Shown here: positions 37,369 to 44,932 of the stretch, piece after piece
How the letters are laid out: each line of letters opens with the position of its first letter
How positions within the stretch are numbered: position 1 is the stretch's first letter
Assembly: GCA_016180645.1 (NCBI GenBank)
Contig: JACPAV010000008.1
Coordinates: 57,012 to 121,011, forward strand
Direction of reading: 5' to 3'
Length of the DNA: 64,000 nucleotides
DNA from: Nitrospirota bacterium
GTDB taxonomy: Bacteria; JACPQY01
Made by a program: the position numbers and the translations under genes
The notes under the pieces: generated by a model
Database searches by the model: none
The model's input: only the letters and a program-made list of their open reading frames with translations
Told to the model about the DNA's origin: nothing

Positions 37369-39460
37369 ACAGGACTTCGGATTTCCGGCGGGAGGAGACG
37401 GAGGCGGAGGCGGGGCGCATGAGTTCAACGAATCCCTGGAAATAGGGACACTCGCGCCGCTGGTTGTGCGGCATCCGTAGAAGCTCTTCCAACACTCCCG
37501 TTACGCGCCACGGCTGCCCCTTGTAGAGCTTGGGAGCCGCGAGGGCGTCGTAGATGTCGGCTGCGGCCACCATGAGTACGAGCGGATCCGTTTCCTCCTC
37601 CGATCCGCGGGTGGACTCAAACCGATAGAGACGTTGGAGCGCCGGCGCCAGGTGACCGAACTGGAGTTTCTCCAAAGCCTCGCTCGTCTTTGAGAGAAGC
37701 TCCCCCACCAACTCCCCGCGATGCCCGAAATGGAGATCCGGCTGGTTGAGCCGATCGGGCGACAACGCGTGTTTTCCCAAATCATGCAGCAGCGCGAGAA
37801 GCATGAGGTCCCCTTCCGGCACTTTCTCCGCTTCCTTCCGACCCTCCGCTCCGCTCCCGGCTCCGCCACCCGCAAGGAATCGCCGCAAGGCCACCGCCAG
37901 CGCGGCAACCGTCTCGTTGTGGAGAATGGCGCCGTCTCGCGCCTGGATGCTGAGAAAATCCACCATGCCTAGTTGCTGCTCTTTGATCCGACTCACCTCA
38001 TCCATCATGGAAGAACACTCCTTCGCAAAGCGGCTGGTGGCGTCCACCCGGTTTGCATCTTGCCCCAGCGTTCGGACACCCGCCACGCGGAAGCAATCCA
38101 TGGCCCCCTTCCCCTTGACCTGCTGGGCTCCCAGCGGTTCAATGGTGAAATACCGATCGATGAGTGGAACGGACTCTGCGGAAACGGTCACCCCGCCCGC
38201 CGGGCACACTTTTTCCATCCGGCTGGCCACATTCACGGCATCGCCGAGGATGTCGTACAGGCTCTTGTTTGAAGGACCCAGGATCCCCGCGGTAATGGCG
38301 CCGGTGTTGATCCCAATCCGCATGTTGAGGGGGAACTGCTCGCGATGACCCGACTGGAGTGCAAGGGCGGCCAAGACGGCATCGATGGCGTGAGTGGGAC
38401 TTCCAAAGGGGACACCGAAAATGGCCATGATCGAATCGCCGTTCGTCTTGTTCACATAGCCGCGGTAGCGCGCAATCGTGTCACCCGCGTGGCTGAAAAA
38501 TCCATTGAGGCGGGAGAAGAGTTCGTCCGGCTCCATGCCCGATGAAAACTGCGTGAATCCCTCGAAGTCGGTAAAGAGAATCGTGGCCTTGAGTTTCCTC
38601 GGTTGAAGCTTGTCCTCGAGCAATTGCGGAATGACTTCCGGAGGGGCCATCCGGCCCAGAAGCTCCTCGCCCTTCTGCTTTTCCGTTCGCGCCGCATGGA
38701 GTGCGCCGGAGATCTCGCGGTTCGCCCCCTCCAACTCAGCCGTCCGCTCCCGAACCTTCTCCTCCAACTTCTCATTGAGACGCTTGAGCGACGCATTCGC
38801 CTGGTCCAGTTCAACCCGGCGTCGCTCTTCCGAGCGGTACATTCTAGCGTTGTCGATCGCCGCCGCGGCCTGGTTGCCCAGAATCGTGAGCAGCACTTCA
38901 TCCAATTCATCGAAGGCGGCCATCTGCTCGCTTTCCACCGCCATCACGCCGATGAGGCGATCTTTCACCACCAACGGCATGGCGAGTTGGCTCTGCACCT
39001 TGGGAAGTCCCGGCAACGCCATCGTCGCAGTCGATGCGCCACTTCCGCCGGGGTTCATCTGCGCCCGGGCCGTGGACAGATAGGCCATCCCGGCCCCGAT
39101 GTTCCCCATCCGCATCATCTTTCGCCGTTTGCCTACGACGCCTATCACACCCTGCCCCAACTTCACGCTGGCACCCGTCCCGTCCTTCTCATATCCGCGG
39201 CTCGCGGCTACTCGGAGGTCCTCCCCGGATTCCTCCGACAAGAGGATCATGGAGTGCTGAAATCCGAGGACCCTCCCCATCGAATGGAGAATAATCTCCA
39301 GCATGCGGTCCAGGTCGAGCGTGGAGTTCATCTCGGCGGAGATTTCCTGAATGATCCTGACCTGATCCGTCTTTCGCGAAAGATCACGGTTGAGATCCGC
39401 GATGATCTTTTCGTTCTGGAGGATTTGTTGGCGAACGTTCGGGACGGCGTCCTGGCTCAC
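37361..39460 (-). CDS. GAF - class III adenylate cyclase - HD-domain signalling protein
   Basis: A 699-aa soluble protein. Residues 30-210 form a GAF domain, 215-290 a coiled coil (ELDQANASLKRLNEKLEEKVRERTAELEGANREI), 290-460 a class III cyclase: ATILFTDFEGFTQFS (metal Asp), YVNKTNGDSIMAIFG (Lys and second metal Asp), SLYDILGDAVNVASRMEKV (adenine-specifying Asp, catalytic Asn and Arg). All catalytic residues for cAMP synthesis are present. Residues 500-690 contain LALLHDLGKHALSPDRL, an HD-type metal motif, giving a possible hydrolase or protein-binding module. The start is GTG at 39460 behind a G-rich site. It follows two flavin-binding genes closely. Confidence 0.88.
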   Translation of the reverse strand: MSQDAVPNVRQQILQNEKIIADLNRDLSRKTDQVRIIQEISAEMNSTLDLDRMLEIILHSMGRVLGFQHSMILLSEESGEDLRVAASRGYEKDGTGASVKLGQGVIGVVGKRRKMMRMGNIGAGMAYLSTARAQMNPGGSGASTATMALPGLPKVQSQLAMPLVVKDRLIGVMAVESEQMAAFDELDEVLLTILGNQAAAAIDNARMYRSEERRRVELDQANASLKRLNEKLEEKVRERTAELEGANREISGALHAARTEKQKGEELLGRMAPPEVIPQLLEDKLQPRKLKATILFTDFEGFTQFSSGMEPDELFSRLNGFFSHAGDTIARYRGYVNKTNGDSIMAIFGVPFGSPTHAIDAVLAALALQSGHREQFPLNMRIGINTGAITAGILGPSNKSLYDILGDAVNVASRMEKVCPAGGVTVSAESVPLIDRYFTIEPLGAQQVKGKGAMDCFRVAGVRTLGQDANRVDATSRFAKECSSMMDEVSRIKEQQLGMVDFLSIQARDGAILHNETVAALAVALRRFLAGGGAGSGAEGRKEAEKVPEGDLMLLALLHDLGKHALSPDRLNQPDLHFGHRGELVGELLSKTSEALEKLQFGHLAPALQRLYRFESTRGSEEETDPLVLMVAAADIYDALAAPKLYKGQPWRVTGVLEELLRMPHNQRRECPYFQGFVELMRPASASVSSRRKSEVLFR

Positions 39461-39473
39461 GCGGCCCCCCCCA

Positions 39474-39902
39474 TCACGGCTTGATCTCGGAGGGAGGGAT
39501 CCTTTCCTCGATGTTCTTGCGCACCGACAGAACCCGATAAATGTCCGCCGCCTTGAGCTTGAACACTCCGGACATGCCGGTCATGGAGGCGATGGCTTCG
39601 AGCTGCATGTCCATCGTATCGAACAGTTGGCCTTCGGTCTCCGAACGTTCAAATTGTATCTCCAAGTCCCACGTTTCGGCCGTGTTCGGGTCCGCGATCC
39701 ACACGTAGGCATGGGGATTTTCCCTGATGTTCCGGCTCGTCTTGCTGAAAAACTGGAAAGAGAGGGCCACGTGATCAGGATCCACATAATACACTTGCGA
39801 GACCACCGTGGTATTGGGGATCCCCTCCAACGAACACGTCACCAGATGGGCGGGAATCACGCCCTGCATGGCGGGTTTGATCTCGTCCGGCAGCAGGCCC
39901 AT
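39474..39902 (-). CDS. Pyridoxamine 5'-phosphate oxidase-like flavin-binding protein
   Basis: A 142-aa split-barrel protein: GVIPAHLVTCSLEGIPNTTVVSQVYYVDPDHVALSFQFFSKTSRNIRENPHAYVWIADP. This is typical of PPOX-class proteins that bind FMN, F420 or haem. The C-terminal part (MTGMSGVFKLKAADIYRVLSV) is characteristic of versions found beside GAF/cyclase regulators. It is 13 bp upstream of the cyclase gene and overlaps the preceding flavoprotein gene (TGATG), so it may feed redox or ligand information to the cyclase. The cofactor is not certain. Confidence 0.82.
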   Translation of the reverse strand: MGLLPDEIKPAMQGVIPAHLVTCSLEGIPNTTVVSQVYYVDPDHVALSFQFFSKTSRNIRENPHAYVWIADPNTAETWDLEIQFERSETEGQLFDTMDMQLEAIASMTGMSGVFKLKAADIYRVLSVRKNIEERIPPSEIKP

Positions 39903-40372
39903 CAGGCCATCTTCTTTCCGGCCTCGGGGCCCGGGGTTTGGAGATAGATTTCCTTCACGATGACCGTGACGGCCAGCGAGGGCTTGTAGGCAAATCCCAT
40001 GACGAGCGGTTTGATGATCGCCTCGGGATAACCGGCTTGGATCGACGTGGTCAGAAGTTTCGTCCGATAAATTTCCTGAATGGCCGCCTCTCCGGGTTCG
40101 GTGGGCCGGGATGTGGCGAACTCTCCCTTGAGTTGGTAGTTCTCGTTGTTCACGGGGGAGCCTACGCCGACGGCCACTTTTCCATTATGTTTGAGATTCT
40201 CCAACATCCTTCCGGACGTCTTATCGGGGATGAAAAGCGTGAGGGCCTTCCTATCCGCGGCCACAGTCATACCCATGGCCCACGTGTGAAGGGGTCGCAG
40301 CCTCTCGTCGCGCGTACCGACCCCGATGTAAACGGGGCCGTGCAGAAATTCAACCAACTTTTCGGGGATCAT
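39902..40372 (-). CDS. Second PPOX/FMN-binding split-barrel protein
   Basis: A 156-aa protein: FLHGPVYIGVGTRDERLRPLHTWAMGMTVAADRKALTLFIPDKTSGRMLENLKHNGKVAVGVGSPVNNENYQLKGEF. The pattern matches pyridoxamine-phosphate-oxidase-like flavin reductases or FMN-binding proteins without a catalytic assignment. It is first gene of a three-gene run with another PPOX protein and the GAF-cyclase-HD protein; the stop overlaps the next start. The paired flavin proteins suggest a redox input to cAMP signalling. Confidence 0.82.
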   Translation of the reverse strand: MIPEKLVEFLHGPVYIGVGTRDERLRPLHTWAMGMTVAADRKALTLFIPDKTSGRMLENLKHNGKVAVGVGSPVNNENYQLKGEFATSRPTEPGEAAIQEIYRTKLLTTSIQAGYPEAIIKPLVMGFAYKPSLAVTVIVKEIYLQTPGPEAGKKMA

Positions 40373-40496
40373 CGGAGGCCTTCGGTGCGGGAGTGTAGCG
40401 CCTCACCCGTGACCGATCAAGTCCCAATTGTACGCACCCCATGAAGTCGAGAGACAAAGCCTCACCACAGAAATCCCCTACGTAGAAACGTGGCGA

Positions 40497-41249
40497 TTAG
40501 CTTTTATTTGGCTCATCTTCGCCGGGCTGCGCGGGCGCGCTATCAGTGCTCTTCGCTTTGCCAAGTTGCTCCCGCAGAGCCCGCACGGCGTCTGCCCGCG
40601 ACTTCTTGTCGTCTGGCACGACGTATATCTCGTGCAACACCGCCTTCAACGTTTCCAAGAACAGGTGAAGGTGCTTGCTGTCCCATGCCACCCAACTTTG
40701 TTCGTGAACGTGATCGCTGGTCATGTCTTTGACGTGGCCGAGGGTCTCAAAGAGTTCGGAGTCAACAGCCGGGTGTTTAGATCGCAAATCTTTGATTCTG
40801 TCGTCGTAGTACTCGCCATCAGCCCCGTGGATCGCGAGCAGTTGGTAAATCGCTTTGCGTAGGCAAGCCGAGGCACCGGTGAGATAGTTCATCTTCGCGC
40901 AGCCCTCGGCTTCTGTCATGAGCTCCCGCAGTGCAGCTGGGATTCGACGGTCCACAACAAAGAAGGACGTTGGCACTGAGTAAAAGAACGCTCTGTCGAG
41001 GTCTACATCCTCTCGAAAGTCAGGCCGGTCGGAGTATTCCGACTGAAGGTCTTTATAAGTAAGGTGCATTGAAACCTTCTCGCAGCTTGCGCATTGAACG
41101 CGCCACACGTCGCAGGTCTTTTGATTGGACCAGTTAAATTGCACACAGCCCAGATTCTTGTACTTGACGTGACGACGGTTGCAGAACGGGCAGTTATAGA
41201 CGTCCGTCGTGATGAAGTATTTCGAATCGAGGTGTGATTGATCGTCCAT
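40497..41249 (-). CDS. DUF4145-like protein with two CxxC zinc ribbons
   Basis: A 250-aa soluble protein. CPFCNRRH and CASCEK in the first 60 residues form a zinc-ribbon pair. The central region (FVVDRRIPAALRELMTEAEGCAKMNYLTGASACLRKAIYQLL) and the following DHVHEQSW are typical of DUF4145 proteins, which occur in defence and restriction contexts but have no assigned activity. The tail is low-complexity and acidic. It lies beside a BrnT/BrnA pair, so the surrounding region is probably accessory. Confidence 0.7.
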   Translation of the reverse strand: MDDQSHLDSKYFITTDVYNCPFCNRRHVKYKNLGCVQFNWSNQKTCDVWRVQCASCEKVSMHLTYKDLQSEYSDRPDFREDVDLDRAFFYSVPTSFFVVDRRIPAALRELMTEAEGCAKMNYLTGASACLRKAIYQLLAIHGADGEYYDDRIKDLRSKHPAVDSELFETLGHVKDMTSDHVHEQSWVAWDSKHLHLFLETLKAVLHEIYVVPDDKKSRADAVRALREQLGKAKSTDSAPAQPGEDEPNKS

Positions 41250-41279
41250 GCGGATTCGCCTTGGAGCCAGCGTTGTGGT

Positions 41280-41543
41280 TCAGCCGCGGCCGAGCCGAAG
41301 GCGGGGCCGTCGGCTGGAACCGCCGGCTAGTCCGGACGCTCTCCGAGCGACCTCGACGAGCGAGTGGAGCGCCTTGTTTACGGCGGCGGAGTTCGGAAAC
41401 ACCGCCGAAACGTCATCGTCCAACACAACAACATTGGAACTCGCCTTCACGCGCCCCAAGTAGCGCCCGCGCTCCATTTGTGCGAAATCAGAGCGCTTAT
41501 ACTCCGGACGGAGATCATCTGAACCAGACTTACCTCTCTTCAT
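41280..41543 (-). CDS. BrnA-like antitoxin
   Basis: The 87-aa product begins MKRGKSGSDD and contains SSNVVVLDDDVSAVFPNSAAVNKALHSLVEVAR, close to the ribbon-helix-helix end of BrnA antitoxins. The ATG at 41543 overlaps the toxin gene by 14 nt. The last residues are an Arg/Gly-rich tail. It should neutralise the upstream BrnT-like toxin and repress the operon. Confidence 0.78.
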   Translation of the reverse strand: MKRGKSGSDDLRPEYKRSDFAQMERGRYLGRVKASSNVVVLDDDVSAVFPNSAAVNKALHSLVEVARRASGLAGGSSRRPRLRLGRG

Positions 41544-41802
41544 AAATCCGCCTTTCGCCTGGGGTTGCGATACGAGCGCTGATGATTCGAATGGCCTCAC
41601 CACGCTCGATGTGAGCCACGACAAGGAGGCGACCCGCAGAAGACAACCCGAATGTTACCATTCGCTCTTCGTCAAGCGAATGGTCCGGATCCGCACCTGT
41701 CGCCGCCAAGGGGTCGTAGAACACCGATGATGCCTCTTCAAACGACACCCGGTGCTTGCGAGCATTCTTCGCAGCCTTGGCCGGGCTCCATTCGAAGTGC
41801 AT
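41530..41802 (-). CDS. brnT: BrnT-family toxin
   Basis: A 90-aa protein starting MHFEWSPAKAAKNARKHRVSFEEASSVFYDPLA, the family signature, then SLDEERMVTFGLSSAGRLLVVAHIERGEAIRIISARIATPGERRIYEE. BrnT proteins are RelE-fold ribonucleases that stop translation. Key basic residues (Lys/Arg pair at the start, His, Arg near the end) are present. It is the first gene of a toxin-antitoxin operon with brnA. Confidence 0.88.
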   Translation of the reverse strand: MHFEWSPAKAAKNARKHRVSFEEASSVFYDPLAATGADPDHSLDEERMVTFGLSSAGRLLVVAHIERGEAIRIISARIATPGERRIYEER

Positions 41803-41849
41803 CCAGCGATTCTACGCATCCCCGCCGGAAAGGTCTAACGGAGCCGCGG

Positions 41850-41999
41850 CTACCAATTCTCGGGAGTGTGCTGGAGGCCGAGGTAGACGTAGCCAAGGAT
41901 CCAGATGATGCCGGCCGCCCACATCAGCTTGATCCACAAAGGGATGCCGGTTTCCGCTGAATTCGGTTGTTCGTCCCGTTGACGATGATCGTCGCCCAT
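41850..41999 (-). CDS. 49-aa small membrane protein of the cbb3 operon
   Basis: ATG at 41999 opens MGDDHRQRDEQPNSAETGIP, then one membrane helix (IKLMWAAGIIWILGYVYLGL) and a short QHTPENW end. Size and position after the oxidase genes resemble small accessory subunits (CcoQ/CcoS-like) of cbb3 oxidases, but there is no direct homology evidence. It is separated from the 86-aa gene by a short palindromic repeat. Confidence 0.65.
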   Translation of the reverse strand: MGDDHRQRDEQPNSAETGIPLWIKLMWAAGIIWILGYVYLGLQHTPENW

Positions 42000-42015
42000 G
42001 GATGACCTCCCGCCT

Positions 42016-42038
42016 CGCAGGCTGAAGCCTGCGGCTAC
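42016..42038. repeat. Short GCAGGCTGAAGCCTGC palindrome with a CTAC edge
   Basis: A minimal copy of the GTAG...CTAC class. Its CTAC edge supplies the TAG stop codon of the 86-aa gene on the minus strand, as copy 1 does for the debranching enzyme. Confidence 0.75.
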
Positions 42039-42295
42039 CGCTCCTCCGTGTCGATACCTTCGGCCTCGAGGACGCGCCGCTCCAGGCCGAGATGGCTCTT
42101 GAACGCGCCCGCCCTCGCATAGGCCCAAACGACCGCGCCCATTCCGAGCGCGAAAAAGCCGAAAAAAGCCAGGATGAAGAGCGCGGAATCCCTTCCTCCC
42201 GCATCGCAAAACGGGCAGGCCAGTGCGGCTGCAGGCAGGATCAGCCCGCCGGCGCCACCGGCCAGGCGGACGAGGCCCAATGCGCCACGGTTCAC
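42035..42295 (-). CDS. Small CxxC membrane protein downstream of CcoO fusion
   Basis: The 86-aa product starts at GTG 42295, overlapping the upstream stop (GTGA). It has one or two hydrophobic helices (LAGGAGGLILPAAALA and ALFILAFFGFFALGMGAVVWAYA) with ACPFCDAGG between them. A CxxC near the membrane could bind copper or haem during oxidase assembly, but this is inference. The C-terminus is charged. It lies in the cbb3 operon between the triheme subunit and a 49-aa protein. Confidence 0.68.
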   Translation of the reverse strand: MNRGALGLVRLAGGAGGLILPAAALACPFCDAGGRDSALFILAFFGFFALGMGAVVWAYARAGAFKSHLGLERRVLEAEGIDTEER

Positions 42296-43545
42296 AACGC
42301 ACCTCCGTAGAGCGTCGTTAGAAACGCCGCGATAGCCTTCCGGTCATCGGGTCCCAATGCAGGAAACGGCGCCATCGCTGAGCCCGACCGACCCTCTTGG
42401 AGAATCCGGTCGATGTGGGCGGGATCGAAAAGTCGGCGCATGAAGTCTTTCGGCCGCGGCGTCAGCGCCACGGCGGCCGGGCCGTCGCCCTTCCCCTCGA
42501 AACCGTGACACACGCCGCACTGGGAGATGAAAATGGCCTTCCCCTTCTCCGTGAGAGTCGGATCGGCGGCCGCGAGCGCCCTGTCCTTCGAGTCGACCCC
42601 GAAGGCGGACACGGCCTGCGCAATCGCCCACAGATCGCGCTCGGGAAGTTCGCGGAAGGAAGGCATGGCCGATCCCGGGATGCCGCCGTAGAAAAGCGTG
42701 TACACGTACTCGGGCTTCAGATAGCGCGCTCTCAGGTTCGATGCACTCGGGCGCAGAAAGGCGTTCGCCTGGCCGTTCCCATCCGCCAGCGCACCGTGAC
42801 ATCCGGCGCAATGTTCCTCGAACAGCATCTTGCCTCGATGCAAACTGGCCGGGTCCTCCGGGGGCGCACCGCTCACCGAAACCAACTGCGGATAGACCAT
42901 GGCCTTCACCTGCTCCTCGAACGGCTTCCCCAGAACCTGGAGATACGCCACCAGATCCTTCGCTTCCTCCCTCGGCCTCGGCCCCGCCGATGTTTCGTCG
43001 AAGAGAAACGCATACGGAGGCATGACCGAGAGAGGCACGACCGATCTTGGGTTATACAGGTGCGCGAAATGCCAGTCATCCGGTCGGCGGCCCGCCTCGC
43101 GACTCAGGTCCGGACCGATCCTGCGCGTGCCGAACAGATGGGGCACATCGTACATGCTTTCCCATGCTTGGCTGACCGGACCGTACCTGAAGGATTCACC
43201 GGACACAGGCCGGACGAACTGCGAGTGGCAATGCCAGCAGCCTTCCCGGATGTAGACGTGGCGACCCCGCCCCGCCGCATTGAGTTGGCCTTTGTCGTCC
43301 AGATAGGGATTCTTGAAACCTGCCGGCGGCTTTGAAACGTGCCGCAAGGTCGTCCACGGCGCCAGCCCCATCGCCACGATGGAGAAGATGAAGAATCCGA
43401 CGCCCGCGACGAGCAGGATGAACATCGGGCGCTCCGCCACTGGCGGTCCCCCTCTCGGGGGATCGGCGTCCTGCCTCACGCGCTCCCGCGGCTGTCCTGC
43501 CACAGGGCGTTCGGCGACGGGCCCTTTCTCCTCACCCACGGCCAT
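42292..43545 (-). CDS. CcoO-like cytochrome c fused to two extra cytochrome c domains (triheme)
   Basis: A 417-aa membrane-anchored protein that should pass electrons to the CcoN haem-copper site. After one membrane helix (FILLVAGVGFFIFSIVAMGLAPW) comes a CcoO domain: REGCWHCHSQFVRPVSGESFRYG and RRIGPDLSREAG. Two more c-haem domains follow with CAGCHGALADGNGQ and CGVCHGFEGKGDGPA. Methionine ligands are plausible in MPPYAF, AMPSFREL and AMAPFPAL. Normally CcoO (one haem) and CcoP (two haems) are separate; here all three haems lie in one chain and no ccoP is nearby. It overlaps ccoN by 14 nt. Confidence 0.9.
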   Translation of the reverse strand: MAVGEEKGPVAERPVAGQPRERVRQDADPPRGGPPVAERPMFILLVAGVGFFIFSIVAMGLAPWTTLRHVSKPPAGFKNPYLDDKGQLNAAGRGRHVYIREGCWHCHSQFVRPVSGESFRYGPVSQAWESMYDVPHLFGTRRIGPDLSREAGRRPDDWHFAHLYNPRSVVPLSVMPPYAFLFDETSAGPRPREEAKDLVAYLQVLGKPFEEQVKAMVYPQLVSVSGAPPEDPASLHRGKMLFEEHCAGCHGALADGNGQANAFLRPSASNLRARYLKPEYVYTLFYGGIPGSAMPSFRELPERDLWAIAQAVSAFGVDSKDRALAAADPTLTEKGKAIFISQCGVCHGFEGKGDGPAAVALTPRPKDFMRRLFDPAHIDRILQEGRSGSAMAPFPALGPDDRKAIAAFLTTLYGGAL

Positions 43546-44926
43546 CCGCCTCCGGTTTCATTCGACTGCTCTTGATCAGGTTGATCGCCAGGAGCACCGT
43601 CGAGACGAAAAGCACAACGCCCGATACTGCGCGCGGCACCCAGAACGGCTCCGCGGCCTTGAGTGAATCGATGATCGAGAGGCCCCGCATCCACGCGAAT
43701 CCCTGCATGAGACCCGCGGCCGTATCCGGCACATAGTAGAGGAAGAAAAAGCCGATCAGGGCGAGCCAGAAATGCCATTCGGCCAGGGCACGGGAGGCGA
43801 TGGCCCGGCCGGTAATCCTGGGCCAGACGAAGTAGATGAACGCGAAAATCCACCAGGAGAAAACACCGAACAGCGCCAGATGGGCGTGCGCAACGATCCA
43901 ATCCGTGAAATGGACGACCTTTTGAACGGACAACAGTGCGTGGAATGGCCCCTGCGTGCACGTCATGATGTAGGAGAAGATCCCGAACGTCAGGAAGCGT
44001 AGCGCGATGTCGTCCGCCAGCCGATTCCAGGAGCCCCGCATGGTCGCGAAGAAATTGTACACAACGGTATATACGACGAAGAGGAGCGCGCTCGTGAGGG
44101 GAACGGCCACCACCTGGAGCCACCATGGGATGGGGCTGTAAAAGTAGTGGTGGCTTCCACCGAGGGGATAGAGAAAGGCAAGCGTCCAAAATCCGAGGAG
44201 CGAGAGCTTGTGGCTCGCGATCGGTTTTCGCACAAGCACGGGCAGAAGGTAGTACGCGATCGCCGCTCCCATCGGCGTCACCCACATGCCCACGGCGTTG
44301 TGGATCCAGAGGCCGGAGAGCGCCGCGCCCGCCGCGCCGGGAGCCACGTGCGCCACGATCGTATTGGCCATCACGAAGTTCAGTGCCGTGAAGATAAACG
44401 CCATCACGATGTACCAGAGGGAGACGTACATCGATTTCACGCCTCCTTGGAGCACCGTTCCGACAGTGGAGAGAAGCGCCAAGACGAACGAGGCGGCAAA
44501 CAGCACGTCCGCCCACCACGGGGCCTCGGCATACTCGACGCCCTCGCCATACCCGGCCAGAAGACCGATGGCCCCGGCGGCCAGCGCCACTTGCATGAAC
44601 TTCCGATTGAATTGCGCAACCGGCTCGAGGAAAAGTCCTTTTCCCACCAGCTTCGGCACCGCGTAGAACGTGAAGGCCATGAATCCGTTGGACAACCAGC
44701 CGAAGATCACCGAGTGGGTGTGGAAGAACCGCAACCGACCGTAGTTCAGCCAAGGGACATTCCCCAGAAATTCCGCGGCGGCGGGGGAGGTGAGTCGATA
44801 GGCTTCCGTCAGTCCCGCCATCATTCCAAGAAGAAGCCAAACGAGCCCGGCAACGAGATGGAACTTTACCAGGCCGAGGGACACTTCCGTTCCGGCCTTC
44901 GCGGGCTCAGCGGACGGATTCGCCAT
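43532..44926 (-). CDS. ccoN: cbb3-type cytochrome c oxidase subunit I
   Basis: A 464-aa membrane protein with about 12 helices that reduces oxygen and pumps protons. Haem and copper ligands are seen in LRFFHTHSVIFGWL, LWIHNAVGMWVTPMG, GGSHHYFYSPIPWW and DWIVAHAHLALFG. The pattern (no long K-channel residues of type A, small C-terminal end) fits the C-type cbb3 family, which has high oxygen affinity. It follows the phosphoesterase lipoprotein by 6 bp and precedes the triheme subunit. Confidence 0.95.
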   Translation of the reverse strand: MANPSAEPAKAGTEVSLGLVKFHLVAGLVWLLLGMMAGLTEAYRLTSPAAAEFLGNVPWLNYGRLRFFHTHSVIFGWLSNGFMAFTFYAVPKLVGKGLFLEPVAQFNRKFMQVALAAGAIGLLAGYGEGVEYAEAPWWADVLFAASFVLALLSTVGTVLQGGVKSMYVSLWYIVMAFIFTALNFVMANTIVAHVAPGAAGAALSGLWIHNAVGMWVTPMGAAIAYYLLPVLVRKPIASHKLSLLGFWTLAFLYPLGGSHHYFYSPIPWWLQVVAVPLTSALLFVVYTVVYNFFATMRGSWNRLADDIALRFLTFGIFSYIMTCTQGPFHALLSVQKVVHFTDWIVAHAHLALFGVFSWWIFAFIYFVWPRITGRAIASRALAEWHFWLALIGFFFLYYVPDTAAGLMQGFAWMRGLSIIDSLKAAEPFWVPRAVSGVVLFVSTVLLAINLIKSSRMKPEADGRG

Positions 44927-44932
44927 GGTTAC

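Noticed and set aside
43476..44840. 454-codon minus-strand frame in the cbb3 region
   Set aside because: It is out of frame with CcoN, whose haem-ligand motifs are unambiguous in the other frame.
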